Positions 19,250 to 29,393 of a stretch of DNA of 64,000 nucleotides are shown piece after piece. The notes under the pieces are model-generated. The model did no database searches. It was given only the letters and a program-made list of their open reading frames with translations, and was not told where the DNA came from. The translations under genes and the position numbers were made by a program. The stretch spans positions 1 to 64,000 of the forward strand of contig CAIYNU010000008.1 in the NCBI GenBank assembly GCA_903927615.1. The letters run 5' to 3'. Numbering within the stretch: the first letter of the stretch is position 1; each line of letters opens with the position of its first letter. The stretch is from an uncultured Rhodospirillales bacterium. Its GTDB lineage: Bacteria; Pseudomonadota; Alphaproteobacteria; Azospirillales; Azospirillaceae.

Positions 19250-21307
19250 TCACGTATCGAGAAAGCTGCGCAGCTTGCGGCTACGGCTCGGATGCTTGAG
19301 CTTGCGCAGCGCCTTGGCTTCAATCTGCCGAATCCGCTCCCGGGTGACCGAAAATTGCTGGCCCACTTCTTCCAGGGTGTGGTCGGTGTTCATGCCGATG
19401 CCAAAGCGCATGCGCAGAACCCGCTCCTCACGGGGCGTCAGGCTGGCCAAGACCCGGGTGGTGGTCTCGCGCAGATTGGCCTGGATCGCGGCATCCAGTG
19501 GCAGCACCGCGTTCTTGTCCTCGATAAAGTCGCCGAGATGGCTGTCTTCCTCGTCGCCGATCGGCGTCTCCAGGCTGATCGGTTCCTTGGCGATTTTCAG
19601 CACCTTGCGGACCTTTTCCAGCGGCATCAGCAACCGCTCGGCCAGCTCCTCGGGGGTGGGCTCGCGGCCGATCTCGTGCAACATCTGCCGGCTGGTGCGG
19701 ACCAATTTGTTGATGGTTTCGATCATGTGGACCGGGATGCGGATGGTCCGGGCCTGATCGGCAATCGAGCGGGTGATCGCCTGACGAATCCACCACGTCG
19801 CATAAGTCGAGAATTTATAGCCGCGCCGGTACTCGAACTTGTCAACCGCCTTCATTAGACCGATGTTGCCCTCCTGAATTAAGTCCAGGAATTGCAAGCC
19901 GCGGTTCGTATACTTTTTGGCAATAGAAATCACCAGCCGCAGATTGGCCTCGACCATTTCCTTCTTGGCGCGACTGGCTTCCTTCTCGCCCTTCTGGACG
20001 GTCGAGACGATACGCCTGAACTCACCGATCGGAAGTTGCACCTCTTCAGCGATATTGACAATGCCCTCGCGCAACCGGGCCGCCTCTTCGCCATGCTTGT
20101 CGAACATCCGCTGCCAGCCCTTGGCCGGCAGTTGGCGCACCCGCTCCAACCAATTGGGGTCCAGTTCGTACCCATAATAATGGGTTAAAAAATCTTCGCG
20201 CTTGATCTTACAGTCGGTGGCCAGGCGCAACAACTTACCTTCGCAACTGGTCAGCCGTCGATTAAGACTATAAAGCTGCTCGACAAGCTGCTCGATCCGG
20301 CCATTATTCAGGCGCACCTGATTGACCAGCTCGATCATTTCGTTCTTAAGTCGCTCGTATTTCTTGTCCGATTGCCGACTGGTGTCCTCGCCCTTCTGAA
20401 TGGCCGACAAACGACTTTGATGGAGCTTATGCAGCTTTTCGTAAGTGGCCGCGATGGCGGTGAACGTCTCCAGCACCTGGGGCTTGAGCGCCGCTTCCAT
20501 GGCCGAAAGCGACAGACTGTTTTCGTCGCTATCGGGATCGGCCTCGCCTTCCAGGTCCATCTCGGGCTCGGGCGGTTCCGGAACCGCGGCCTCCACTTCG
20601 GCCTCGCCTTCGGCTTCGCTCTCGGCTTCGGCGCCCCCGTCCGCCGGCCCTTCGCCACCGGCCACAACCGGCGGCGCGACCGCGACATTACTCTCCAGGG
20701 GCGGTTCCCCGGCGCCGACCGGGGCTTCGACCTGTCCGAAGGGGCTGGTGCCATAGGTCGCGTCAAGGTCGATGATGTCGCGCAACAACATCTGCCCTTC
20801 GCCCAAGGCATCATGCCAGCCGATAATGGCGCGGATGGTCAGGGGCGATTCGCAAATCGCCCCGATCATCATTTCCCGCCCGGCTTCAATGCGCTTGGCG
20901 ATGGCGATTTCGCCTTCGCGCGACAACAGCTCCACCGAGCCCATCTCGCGCAGATACATCCGCACCGGATCGTCGGTACGCCCGATATCGTCGTCGTCCA
21001 GATTCCCTGACGTCCGGCCTTCGCCTTCCACCGGCGGTTCGGGGGCCGCGTCCTCTCCGCTCTCTTCGCTCTCGATGACGTTGATACCCATCTCCGACAG
21101 CATGGCCATGGTGTCCTCGATTTGCTCCGAGGACGACTGGTCTTGCGGCAGAGCCGAATTCAACTCGTCATAGGTGACGTAACCGCGCTCTTTACCGCGC
21201 GCGATCATTTTTTTGACCGCCTGGACCAACCCGTCCATCAGCGGCCCCTCGCCACCCTCTTCACGAGTCTCAGGAACTTCTGCTCTATTCGTCGCTTTCG
21301 TGGCCAT
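19250..21307 (-). CDS. rpoD: RNA polymerase primary sigma factor (sigma-70)
   Basis: The 685-residue length and all conserved regions identify the housekeeping sigma factor. An N-terminal region 1.1 ([24 protein letters not shown]) is followed by region 1.2 ([22 protein letters not shown]). A long acidic Ala/Glu/Pro-rich non-conserved insertion spans about residues 190-270. Regions 2.3-2.4 read [15 protein letters not shown] and [16 protein letters not shown]; region 4.2 is [20 protein letters not shown]. It lies downstream of dnaG on the same strand, the usual dnaG-rpoD arrangement, with 387 nt between them that may hold additional promoters. Confidence 0.98.
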   Translation of the reverse strand: MATKATNRAEVPETREEGGEGPLMDGLVQAVKKMIARGKERGYVTYDELNSALPQDQSSSEQIEDTMAMLSEMGINVIESEESGEDAAPEPPVEGEGRTSGNLDDDDIGRTDDPVRMYLREMGSVELLSREGEIAIAKRIEAGREMMIGAICESPLTIRAIIGWHDALGEGQMLLRDIIDLDATYGTSPFGQVEAPVGAGEPPLESNVAVAPPVVAGGEGPADGGAEAESEAEGEAEVEAAVPEPPEPEMDLEGEADPDSDENSLSLSAMEAALKPQVLETFTAIAATYEKLHKLHQSRLSAIQKGEDTSRQSDKKYERLKNEMIELVNQVRLNNGRIEQLVEQLYSLNRRLTSCEGKLLRLATDCKIKREDFLTHYYGYELDPNWLERVRQLPAKGWQRMFDKHGEEAARLREGIVNIAEEVQLPIGEFRRIVSTVQKGEKEASRAKKEMVEANLRLVISIAKKYTNRGLQFLDLIQEGNIGLMKAVDKFEYRRGYKFSTYATWWIRQAITRSIADQARTIRIPVHMIETINKLVRTSRQMLHEIGREPTPEELAERLLMPLEKVRKVLKIAKEPISLETPIGDEEDSHLGDFIEDKNAVLPLDAAIQANLRETTTRVLASLTPREERVLRMRFGIGMNTDHTLEEVGQQFSVTRERIRQIEAKALRKLKHPSRSRKLRSFLDT

Positions 21308-21694
21308 GCGATCCCTGCCCCCGAATCAACCCTTCGCACCAACAGCACCCGCTATCAGCCGATACTACCCAAAACCACCCGCCGGCCCTGCAACGCGGTT
21401 TTTCGTCACACGGACCTTCAGCACAGACTTTGCTCACACACAGATTCCGTTCACACGCTCTCCTCCGCGCCTGACCAAACCATGACGCCTGACCAGACGC
21501 GCAAACGCCCGCGGTGGTCATCCGCGGAGCGCAACGTTCCGTGATCTCCCCCAAAATCGCCCAAAGCCCTGTGGTGGGTGGTTGTCGGCGGCGGCGACCC
21601 GGTGCGCCCCTTCTAACATTGTCACCAAGCCGGCCTGTGACAATTGGCCATGAACCCCGGCAGCGTCAAGCCCGAACTCTTGTAACAGTCGGCA
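21308..21694. other. Intergenic region between dnaG and rpoD
   Basis: 387 nt without a recognisable gene. It is expected to hold at least one rpoD promoter, since rpoD often has its own signals as well as read-through from dnaG. I could not pick a convincing -35/-10 pair by eye, and no terminator-like hairpin with a T-run is seen. Confidence 0.4.
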
Positions 21695-23560
21695 TCACAG
21701 AGTATCTTCCGGTGTCAGGTCCGGCAGCACCAGTTCGCCACGCAACGTCACCACCCGCGACAGGTTGCGTTCGCTGCCGTCCTGGGCCAACCGTTTCCCG
21801 GCTTCCACCAGTTCGCGCCCGATGCGGATGCGACAGAAAGTCGCGTAACCATCGGCCAAGCCGCGCCGCGCCTCCGCCAGCCCTGCTCCGGGCGCCGAGA
21901 AGCGATGGTTCTGATAAGTCCCCGGATCCAGGATTTCGTCAAGCACCCCCTGGAAGCCCAACGCGACCAGCCGCGCCCGAACATCGGCCGTTCCCCCGCC
22001 CTGCTCCGCACCAGTCTGTCCCCCGGCATGAACAATCAGCGCGTGACGCAAATCGTCAAGCCCCGGATCGGTCATGTCGGTCAGGGCCAAAGTCTCGTGA
22101 AACTCGCCCAGGAGCTGGGGATGATTGATCAGGGTCGCCAGCAGCAGCCGCTGCCAGCGATGACTCGCGCTCTTGGGCCGGCGCGGCGGCTCCGGTGGCG
22201 CCGTCACCGGCCGAGGCGCCCCGGGGCGGAACGGCCGGCCGGCGGTCCAGCCCCCCGCCGCCGGGCGTTCCTGACGACGTTGGTTCCAGAAGAGCGCGTT
22301 GATCCGTTGCCCGACCTCGCCACGGTAGTAGCCCTGGACGGTGCGGTCGGCAATCTGGTCGACCCGCGCGTCCAACGCCGCCTTCAGACCGGCCTTGGCC
22401 TCGGGCGTCTCGAAGCGGCGGTCCGCCGTCTCCATCTCCCACAGCACATCCACCAGCGGTCGGGCCTGGGACAGCACGGTGGCAAAGGCGGCAACGCCTC
22501 GGCTACGGATCAGGCTGTCGGGGTCTTCGCCCGTGGGCAAAAAAGCCACCCGCACCGATCGATCGGCCGCCAGCAACGGCAACACCCGGTCCACCGCCCG
22601 AGCCGCCGCCCGCCGCCCGGCGGTGTCGCCGTCGAAGCACAGCACCGGCGTCTTGTCACGACCGGGAAACAATTGCCACAAGGCTTCGATCTGGGTTTCG
22701 GTCAACGCCGTGCCCAACGGCGCCACCGCCCCGGGATACCCCGCGCGCACCAGCGCGATCACATCCATATAGCCTTCGACCACCACCACCGGTTGGTTCT
22801 CGGCCGCCGCCACCCGCGCCCGGGACAGGCCATAGAGCAGTTGCCCCTTGTGAAACAGCGGGGTCTCGCCGGTATTGATGTATTTCGGTCCCTCGCCGTC
22901 GATCAGCCGGCCGCCGAAGGCCACCAGCCGCCCGCGCCGGTCCGAAACCGGAAACAACACGCGGTGACGGAAAAAGCTGAAGGGGGCGCCGCCATCGTCC
23001 GGCCGCTTGAGCAATCCGGCTTCCACCATCGTCTCGACACTGAAACCGGCCCGCTCCAGCGCCGGCCGCAGCGTGGTGCGATCCGCCGGCGCATACCCCA
23101 GCCGAAACGCCGCAATCGTCTCGTCATCCAGACCCCGACGGCGCAAATAGGCCAGAGCCGCCGCCCCGGCCGGCGTCCGCAACTGGTGCTCGAACCAGCC
23201 GGCCGCCGCCTCGATGGCCTCGTGCAAGCTCTTGCGGTGTTCGTGGCGCTGACGGTCTTCGGGGGCGGTGCGTGGCACCGGCAGTCCGGCCACCGCGGCC
23301 AGGGACTCCACGGCCTCGGGAAAGGTCAGGTGATCGTAGCGCATCACGAACCCGACCACGTCGCCGTGAGCGCCGCAGCCGAAGCAGTGAAAAAAGCCCT
23401 TCTGGTCGTTAACCGTGAAACTGGGGCTTTTTTCGTTGTGGAACGGACAGGGCGCCGAGAATTCCCGACCGCTGCGCGCCAACCGCATCCGTCGGCCAAT
23501 CACCTCGGACAGCGTCAGGCGCGCGCGCAGCTCTTCGAGGAAGGCGGGAGGAACTGCCAT
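21695..23560 (-). CDS. dnaG: DNA primase
   Basis: DnaG makes RNA primers for replication. The 621-residue protein has the N-terminal CHC2 zinc finger (APCPFHNEKSPSF and HCFGCGAHGD), the RNA-polymerase core (VSDRRGRLVAFGGRLIDGEGPKY begins it) and the TOPRIM motifs VVVEGYMDVIAL and FDGDTAGRRAA. The C-terminal DnaB-interacting domain is the more variable last 150 residues. The ATG at 23560 gives MAVPPAFLEELRARL, the usual start. It sits between the GatB/YqeY-domain gene and rpoD on the same strand. Confidence 0.97.
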   Translation of the reverse strand: MAVPPAFLEELRARLTLSEVIGRRMRLARSGREFSAPCPFHNEKSPSFTVNDQKGFFHCFGCGAHGDVVGFVMRYDHLTFPEAVESLAAVAGLPVPRTAPEDRQRHEHRKSLHEAIEAAAGWFEHQLRTPAGAAALAYLRRRGLDDETIAAFRLGYAPADRTTLRPALERAGFSVETMVEAGLLKRPDDGGAPFSFFRHRVLFPVSDRRGRLVAFGGRLIDGEGPKYINTGETPLFHKGQLLYGLSRARVAAAENQPVVVVEGYMDVIALVRAGYPGAVAPLGTALTETQIEALWQLFPGRDKTPVLCFDGDTAGRRAAARAVDRVLPLLAADRSVRVAFLPTGEDPDSLIRSRGVAAFATVLSQARPLVDVLWEMETADRRFETPEAKAGLKAALDARVDQIADRTVQGYYRGEVGQRINALFWNQRRQERPAAGGWTAGRPFRPGAPRPVTAPPEPPRRPKSASHRWQRLLLATLINHPQLLGEFHETLALTDMTDPGLDDLRHALIVHAGGQTGAEQGGGTADVRARLVALGFQGVLDEILDPGTYQNHRFSAPGAGLAEARRGLADGYATFCRIRIGRELVEAGKRLAQDGSERNLSRVVTLRGELVLPDLTPEDTL

Positions 23561-23681
23561 GCCCGGTTATTCCCTTACGCACCAGCCTTCAGCAACCGAC
23601 GAACCTTCGCCCCATCGGCACCAGGACCAGGCATTGGCCATGACTTCGCCGGACCCTGGCCCCCGCCACCGACGCCCCTAC

Positions 23682-24137
23682 TCAGGCCAAAGCCTGCTTG
23701 ACCAGCGGACCGGCCTTGGCGAAGTCCATGACGCCGGCATGCCGTGACCGCAACTCGGCCATGACTTTGCCCATGTCCTTGACCGAAGCGGCACCGGTCG
23801 CGGCAATCGCCGCCGCCACCGCCGCCGCAACCTCGTCGTCCGCCATCGGTTTCGGCATAAAGCCCTCGATCACCGCGATCTCGGCGGCCTCTTTATCGGC
23901 CAGTTCGGGACGGCCGCCCTCGCGATACAGTCCGATCGAATCCTGACGCTGCTTGACCATGTTCCGCAGCAGATTGAGAATCTCACCATCGTCGACACCG
24001 TCGGTTACCCCCCGGCTACGGGCGGCGATATCTCGATCCTTAACCCCGGCCAGGATCATCCGAACGGTGCTGACCGTCAGCGCATTGCGCTCGCGCATCG
24101 CCGCCTTCAGGGCCTCGTTAAACCGTTCGCGCAGCAT
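23682..24137 (-). CDS. GatB/YqeY domain-containing protein
   Basis: A 151-residue protein with the YqeY fold: N-terminal MLRERFNEALKAAMRERNALTVSTVRMILAGVKDRDI, a middle EILNLLRNMVKQRQDSIGLYREGGRPELADKE, and a C-terminal KDMGKVMAELRSR, the tail domain shared with GatB. The family is thought to act in tRNA-dependent amidation or quality control, but the role of the stand-alone protein is not settled. Its location upstream of dnaG and divergent from carA is conserved in alphaproteobacteria. Confidence 0.93.
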   Translation of the reverse strand: MLRERFNEALKAAMRERNALTVSTVRMILAGVKDRDIAARSRGVTDGVDDGEILNLLRNMVKQRQDSIGLYREGGRPELADKEAAEIAVIEGFMPKPMADDEVAAAVAAAIAATGAASVKDMGKVMAELRSRHAGVMDFAKAGPLVKQALA

Positions 24138-24162
24138 GCCGGTGTCTCCATCCAGACGGGTC

Positions 24163-24241
24163 TCATCGAGTCGGTGCCGACCCAGCGCCCCTCGAGTCGG
24201 TGTCGCCCGGGCGCGCCTCGAGTCGATGTCGACTCAGCACC
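24163..24241 (+). repeat. Short direct repeats in the carA/yqeY intergenic region
   Basis: Three imperfect tandem units of about 26 bp, each built on CTCGAGTCGGTGTCGxCxC, occupy 24163-24190, 24191-24216 and 24217-24241. They lie in the 307-nt divergent region between the YqeY gene and carA. They may be operators or the product of replication slippage. No PyrR/ArgR-type site was recognised in the rest of the gap. Confidence 0.55.
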
Positions 24242-24444
24242 ATCCTTACCCCATCTCGAACGGCATGGCCAGTCCCCGCCAGACCACCATCCGGGCAGAT
24301 GCCGGAAGAAGCGGCACTCCCGATGATATACAGCTTGACCGCCTTCGGGCGGCTCACTATCGATCCGGGGTCGGCGGGCGGCCCAAGCCGCATGCCATCC
24401 GTCCGAGACGCCGTCGCCCCGGCCCGGCGCAGCAAGGTTCTGAC

Positions 24445-25629
24445 ATGAACGAGACGAATCCCGCCTTTGCCACCGCCGCTGCGGGGGCCGGGGCTGTTGG
24501 GGTGACTGGTGTCCTGGTCCTGGCCGATGGCACCGTGATGTGTGGTCGCGGCGTCGGCGCCGTCGGCCATGCGGTCGGGGAGGTCTGTTTCAACACCTCC
24601 ATGACCGGGTACCAGGAAATTCTCACGGATCCCAGCTATGCCGGCCAGATCATTACCTTCACCTTCCCGCATATCGGCAATGTCGGCACAACCCCCGAAG
24701 ATCTCGAAACGATCACGCCCGCGGCCCGCGGCCTGATCGTTCGGTCCGACCTCACCGCGCCCTCGAACTGGCGATCGACCCGGCACCTGGATACCTGGCT
24801 CAAGGATTATGGTCTGGTTGGTCTGTCGGGAATCGATACCCGACGCCTGACCCGGCGCATTCGCGACGGCGGCGCCCCTAACGGCGTGGTCTGCCATGCC
24901 CCCGACGGGCGGTTCGACCTCCCGGCCCTGCATGCCCAGGCCGCGGCCTGGCCCGGGCTCACGGGCATGGACCTGGCCCTGGAGGTCAGTTGCCGCCAAA
25001 CCTATGGATGGACCGAAACGCCGTGGCGACTCGGCGCGGGGTATGGCCAGATCACCGCGCCACGCTTCCATGTGGTCGCCGTCGATTACGGGGCCAAACA
25101 GAACATCTTGCGCTGTCTGGCGGGTCTCGGCTGCCGCGTCACGGTGGTACCAGCCAATGCCAGCCCCGAGGACATCTTCCGTCATCAACCCGACGGCGTG
25201 TTTCTGTCTAACGGTCCGGGCGATCCCGCCGCCACCGGCGTCTACGCCGTACCGACCATCCGCGCCATCCTCGACGCCGGACTGCCCCTGTTCGGCATTT
25301 GCCTCGGCCATCAGATGCTGGCCCTGGCGTTGGGCGGACGGACCGACAAGATGGTGCGCGGTCACCGGGGCGCCAACCACCCGGTCAAGGACCTGGCCAC
25401 CGGCAAGGTCGAGATCACCAGCCAGAATCACGGCTTTATGGTGATGCCCGAGTCCCTGCCGCCGGGGGTTGAGGTCAGCCACGTTTCGCTGTTCGACGGC
25501 AGCAACGAGGGCCTTCGCCTCACCGACCGGCCGGTCTTTTCCGTGCAGTACCATCCCGAAGCGTCACCCGGCCCCCAGGACAGCCATTATCTGTTCCAGC
25601 GGTTCGTCGACCTGATGGCCAAACGCTGA
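24445..25629 (+). CDS. carA: Carbamoyl-phosphate synthase small (glutaminase) subunit
   Basis: CarA hydrolyses glutamine and channels ammonia to CarB for carbamoyl phosphate, used in arginine and pyrimidine synthesis. The 394-residue product has the CarA-specific N-terminal domain (FNTSMTGYQEILTDPSYAGQI) and a class I amidotransferase domain with FGICLGHQMLALALGG (nucleophile Cys near residue 285) and VQYHPEASPGP for the His-Glu pair. The start ATG at 24445 is favoured over longer upstream options because family similarity begins near LVLADGTVMCG. carB is not downstream; a patatin-like gene follows instead. Confidence 0.95.
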   Translation: MNETNPAFATAAAGAGAVGVTGVLVLADGTVMCGRGVGAVGHAVGEVCFNTSMTGYQEILTDPSYAGQIITFTFPHIGNVGTTPEDLETITPAARGLIVRSDLTAPSNWRSTRHLDTWLKDYGLVGLSGIDTRRLTRRIRDGGAPNGVVCHAPDGRFDLPALHAQAAAWPGLTGMDLALEVSCRQTYGWTETPWRLGAGYGQITAPRFHVVAVDYGAKQNILRCLAGLGCRVTVVPANASPEDIFRHQPDGVFLSNGPGDPAATGVYAVPTIRAILDAGLPLFGICLGHQMLALALGGRTDKMVRGHRGANHPVKDLATGKVEITSQNHGFMVMPESLPPGVEVSHVSLFDGSNEGLRLTDRPVFSVQYHPEASPGPQDSHYLFQRFVDLMAKR

Positions 25630-25756
25630 CCGGGACCACGGCCATTCCGGCCGCAACGAAGCGGTTGCCTCGTTGCCGCCAACCGGACCATACTGGTTGA
25701 CGGCCAGAAACACTGGTCGACAGCCAGGAACATGAGCAGACGCGGGACCATCGGCG

Positions 25757-26773
25757 ATGACGACTCGGATGGACGGCACGATCGGATTTGCCCTCGGCGG
25801 ACTGGGGGGTATCAATGCCCACGGCGTCGGATTCCTGGAAGCCGCGCGGGCGCTGGGGGTCGAGCCGAACTTCATCACCTGCTCCAGCGGCATGATCGGT
25901 TGGGTCGCCGACTGGCTTGAGGGCAAGCCGCTGTTAACGCGCCTGGAAGAGCAATTGCGCCTGGGCAATCGTTTTCCGCCGCCCTTCCATTGGATGAACA
26001 CGTTGTGGATCGCCACCTTCGGCGATCCCGGCAGTTTCCGCCCGGCGGTCTGGGAATACTGGCACCGCTGGATGAAGCCGTTGGAATGGGCCGACGCCAA
26101 AACCCTGTTGGACCGCCTATGGCCCGCCCAGGTCTATGTCCCGCGCCGCAGCCCCGAAGACTTGACCCGAATTGCCGCCGTGATGAACGCCAGCACCATC
26201 CCGGTGGCGTTCAACAGCTTCCACCCGGCCAGCAATCGAGAATATCTCCACCTCAATCCGGCGGCCCAACGGGCGTTGGACGTCCGTCCCGGGGAAATCG
26301 GCAGTGCCGCAAAATACGTGCCGATCACCGAAGCTGCCGTGCGCGGCGCGCTTTGGTTGTATTTCTACGGTTTCGATGAGAGCGTCAACCCCGACGGACT
26401 GATTGACGGGGCCTATCACCGGCAATTCATCGTCAGTGAGTTGCACCATTGCGATCGTATCTACCTGGCCCGGCCGCGCAACAGCCGCTGGAAAGACCGC
26501 CTGCCCCAAAATTACTTCGAAGTCCAGGACTTCACCACCGACCACTGGTTCAATGCCGCCTACCTGGCCGAACTCGCCGGTTTGCGCCAGATCAACCGAC
26601 TGATTGCCGAGGGCAAGCTGGCCGGTCACGGCTTCCACTCCGTCGACCTGATCGAGGTTGATGTCCAGCGGCACTATGGCTTTTTCGACTATTTCGTCGA
26701 GGAACGGGACGTCTTTGACGAAGCCTTCCGCAAAGCCTATCGGGTGTTGACCGACACGGAGTCGGCGGTCTGA
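25757..26773 (+). CDS. Patatin-like phospholipase/acyl hydrolase
   Basis: The 338-residue protein shows a patatin layout. The oxyanion loop is GGLGGINAHG (residues 14-23). The nucleophile elbow is TCSSG around S43, where families usually have GxSxG, so the first glycine is replaced by Thr. The second catalytic residue is D217 in LIDGAY, the DGA/DGG motif. Patatins hydrolyse acyl esters of lipids. No signal peptide is visible. There is no neighbouring lipid gene; it lies 127 nt downstream of carA and converges on the STAS gene. Function is an inference from these motifs. Confidence 0.75.
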   Translation: MTTRMDGTIGFALGGLGGINAHGVGFLEAARALGVEPNFITCSSGMIGWVADWLEGKPLLTRLEEQLRLGNRFPPPFHWMNTLWIATFGDPGSFRPAVWEYWHRWMKPLEWADAKTLLDRLWPAQVYVPRRSPEDLTRIAAVMNASTIPVAFNSFHPASNREYLHLNPAAQRALDVRPGEIGSAAKYVPITEAAVRGALWLYFYGFDESVNPDGLIDGAYHRQFIVSELHHCDRIYLARPRNSRWKDRLPQNYFEVQDFTTDHWFNAAYLAELAGLRQINRLIAEGKLAGHGFHSVDLIEVDVQRHYGFFDYFVEERDVFDEAFRKAYRVLTDTESAV

Positions 26774-26801
26774 CCGACGAAGACCAAAGCCCCCGCCCGG
26801 A

Positions 26802-27131
26802 CTATTCCGCGATAGGAATCATTCGCTCGAATTTCGCAAGGTCCATGGACCGCCGGACGTCGTTGCGCACACCGCGCAGAGACAGCGCCAGGTGCTTCTT
26901 CTTCGCCAGATCACGGGCGATCAGGAACATGCCCAAGCCCGACGAATCGACGGATTCCAGCTCCGAAAGGTCGAAAACCATCCGATGGCCGCTGGGCCCA
27001 TCGAACGCCGTCATCACCTGGCGAAACTTATGATGATCAACGAAGGTCATCTGTCCGCTCAAGGCAATCTCGGTCACCCCGACCGTCTGGCGAATACGGA
27101 AATTCAAGGTACGCTCGGTTACCGTTGACAT
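26802..27131 (-). CDS. STAS-domain anti-sigma factor antagonist
   Basis: A 109-residue single STAS domain of the SpoIIAA/RsbV type. It has the switch loop LSELESVDSSGLGMFLIARD, where the serine pair after Asp is the usual phosphorylation site, and the N-terminal strand VGVTEIALSGQMTF. Such proteins partner with a serine kinase of the RsbW type in partner-switching control. No kinase of that type is present here; a histidine kinase is transcribed divergently 400 nt away and could be functionally linked, but this is unproven. Confidence 0.88.
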   Translation of the reverse strand: MSTVTERTLNFRIRQTVGVTEIALSGQMTFVDHHKFRQVMTAFDGPSGHRMVFDLSELESVDSSGLGMFLIARDLAKKKHLALSLRGVRNDVRRSMDLAKFERMIPIAE

Positions 27132-27533
27132 GGTCCCGATTCCCCAATGGATACCCGTCGCGTTACAAAGAGCAACCAGCTTTCAGGCGAACTGTTAGTC
27201 TGACTATTAAACCTCATGTTGCACCGTAGCACGATTCATTCGAAGCATAAACATTTTTTATGATGTATTTTTTGTGACTATTGATCCAGTGATTACTTAT
27301 CATGTCCTTGGACGGCGGCCGCAGAGGACGCGTTCGGACTCACGCGCCGGCCTATCGTGGAGAACATCTCGGTGCATTGATCGGATTTTTTCGAAAGGGC
27401 CTGACGCCCCCGGCGCCCCCGTTGGTGACACCTCGCCCCAAGAAAACGGCATTGGCCACTAATGTGGCAGGCGGTTCATGATATAGTAATAATTAAGGGC
27501 TTCTATCATGACACTGGTTACCGCGAGGTCTGC
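27132..27533. other. Divergent regulatory region between the STAS gene and the histidine kinase
   Basis: 402 nt of non-coding sequence, clearly AT-rich between about 27180 and 27300 (several A/T runs such as ACATTTTTTATGATG). It must contain promoters for the divergent STAS and kinase genes. An alternative kinase start at 27462 lies within it, but lacks a ribosome site as good as the one before 27534. Confidence 0.4.
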
Positions 27534-29201
27534 ATGGGCGTCGTTTCCGGTTTGGACGCTTTTCCCGATCGCCTGAACCTATGCGGCGACACCGTGGTGT
27601 CCTGCCGCGAGTCACGAGCAGTCGAACGGGAGTTGGCCTCTGACGGCGCGAACCAGGCCGAGTTGCTGAGCTGTGCCCGAACTTTGCTGGCCGCCGATAC
27701 CGCCAGTCCTGACGAGATCGCGATGGTGGTGCTGGAAAGCGCCCGCCGTCTTGCGGCCGGCAGCGTCGCCGTGGTTGGCCAGTGTGCCCCCGGGACCGTT
27801 ACCCTGGTGGCACCGGTCCTGACCGGCACCACCGGACTTGGGCCGCTGAGCCCCCAGATTGCCCGCTCACTGGCCGAGCGACGGTCCCTGGTGATCAACG
27901 ACCCCAACATACCACCGCCCTTTGATCACCTGATGGTGGTCCCGGCGCTGGAGGACGGGATACCGGCCGGGATCGTCTGCGTCGCCGGCGCCCACCGGGA
28001 CTTCACCAACCGGGACGAAGCAACGATCCGACTGCTGGCCGAGCTTTATGCTCTGGCGTTACGCCGGCGCACCCGCGAAGCCGATCGTGCCGCACTGGCA
28101 CTGGCGGTGGAACAGGCCCCGGCCAGCATCGTGCTCACCGACCCCACCGGAGCCTTGCGCTATGTCAACCCGGCTTTCTCGCAGGCCACCGGCTACAGCC
28201 GGGAGGAGGCGCTGGGCCAGAACCCCCGGGTGCTTAAGTCGGGCTACACCTCCCCCGCCGAGTACCAGAGACTGTGGAGCACACTCACCGCAGGCCAGGT
28301 CTGGCGGGGGGACTTTCACAACAAGCGCAAGAACAATGAGCTTTTCTGGGAAGCGGCAACCATCGGCCCGATTCGCGACCGCCACGGGACCGTAACCGGC
28401 TATGTCGCGATCAAGGACGACATCACCCGGCGCAAGACGCTGGAAATCGACCTGCTGACCGCCAAAGAGGCGGCCGAAGATGCGAGTCAGGCCAAGTCCA
28501 CCTTCCTCGCCCACGTCAGCCACGAACTGCGCACCCCCCTCAACGCCATTATCGGCTTTGCCGAAATCATGGACCGCCAGTTGTTCGGCCCGGTTGGCGA
28601 CAGCCACTACCGGGACTATGCCCGCTATATCGGTGATAGCGGCCGTCACCTGCTGGCGCTGATCAACGACATTCTCGACCTGTCCAAAGTCGAGGCCGGT
28701 CGGATGGATATTGTGGAAGAGGCGGTGGACATGATCGCCGCCATGGAGTCCGCCTGCACGCTGCTCCGGACCCGCGCCGAAGTCGGCCGAGTCCTTCTCA
28801 GCGCCAACTGGGCCGGACCGACAGCCCGCCTGCGCGCCGACGCCCGCATGATCCGGCAGATCTTGCTCAACATCATTTCCAACGCGGTCAAGTTCACACC
28901 GCCCGAAGGCCGCGTGACCATCACCGGCCGGTTTGACACCGCGGGCAGCCTGATCATTGAGGTCGCCGACACCGGTCCGGGCATGACCGAAACCGACCTG
29001 TCCGTGGCGCTGGCCCCTTTCGGGCAGCTTCGCACCGTGGCCCCGCCGACCGAAAATGGTTCGGGCCTAGGCCTGCCGCTCGCCAAGTCACTGACCGAAC
29101 TGCACGGCGGCAGCCTGACTTTGGCCAGTCAGCCGCTTGCCGGAACCACCGTGACGCTGCGCTTCCCGCCCGGGCGCGTTCTCGTCGACAACCCTCGTTA
29201 G
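27534..29201 (+). CDS. GAF-PAS sensor histidine kinase
   Basis: A 555-residue soluble kinase with no membrane helices. A GAF-like domain (about residues 40-175) is followed by a PAS domain (about 185-300; IVLTDPTGALRYVNPAFSQATGYSREE). A PAC-like stretch (GYVAIKDDITRRK) leads to HisKA with phospho-acceptor H330 in AHVSHELRTPLNAIIGF. The HATPase_c domain has N-box NIISNAVKFTPP, G1 EVADTGPGM and G2 GSGLGLPLAKSL. No receiver domain is attached and no response regulator adjoins. The start at 27534 has GAGGT upstream. It presumably senses a cytoplasmic or redox signal; partners are unknown. Confidence 0.92.
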   Translation: MGVVSGLDAFPDRLNLCGDTVVSCRESRAVERELASDGANQAELLSCARTLLAADTASPDEIAMVVLESARRLAAGSVAVVGQCAPGTVTLVAPVLTGTTGLGPLSPQIARSLAERRSLVINDPNIPPPFDHLMVVPALEDGIPAGIVCVAGAHRDFTNRDEATIRLLAELYALALRRRTREADRAALALAVEQAPASIVLTDPTGALRYVNPAFSQATGYSREEALGQNPRVLKSGYTSPAEYQRLWSTLTAGQVWRGDFHNKRKNNELFWEAATIGPIRDRHGTVTGYVAIKDDITRRKTLEIDLLTAKEAAEDASQAKSTFLAHVSHELRTPLNAIIGFAEIMDRQLFGPVGDSHYRDYARYIGDSGRHLLALINDILDLSKVEAGRMDIVEEAVDMIAAMESACTLLRTRAEVGRVLLSANWAGPTARLRADARMIRQILLNIISNAVKFTPPEGRVTITGRFDTAGSLIIEVADTGPGMTETDLSVALAPFGQLRTVAPPTENGSGLGLPLAKSLTELHGGSLTLASQPLAGTTVTLRFPPGRVLVDNPR

Positions 29202-29393
29202 CATCCGGCGCCTGAGGCCGTGGGACGCCGGCCCCGTTGCCTCCCGATGGGAGTCACCGATCGGTTCACGCGGCGGGGCGCCGCGTCTCCGTATCAGAAT
29301 TATCGTTGTGTTCACTCGTGCCCGATGATAGCCTGAAGGCACCGGACGGGGCAGGAGCCGAGCCGATTGCCCCTCCAGACCGCGGAGCGCCCT

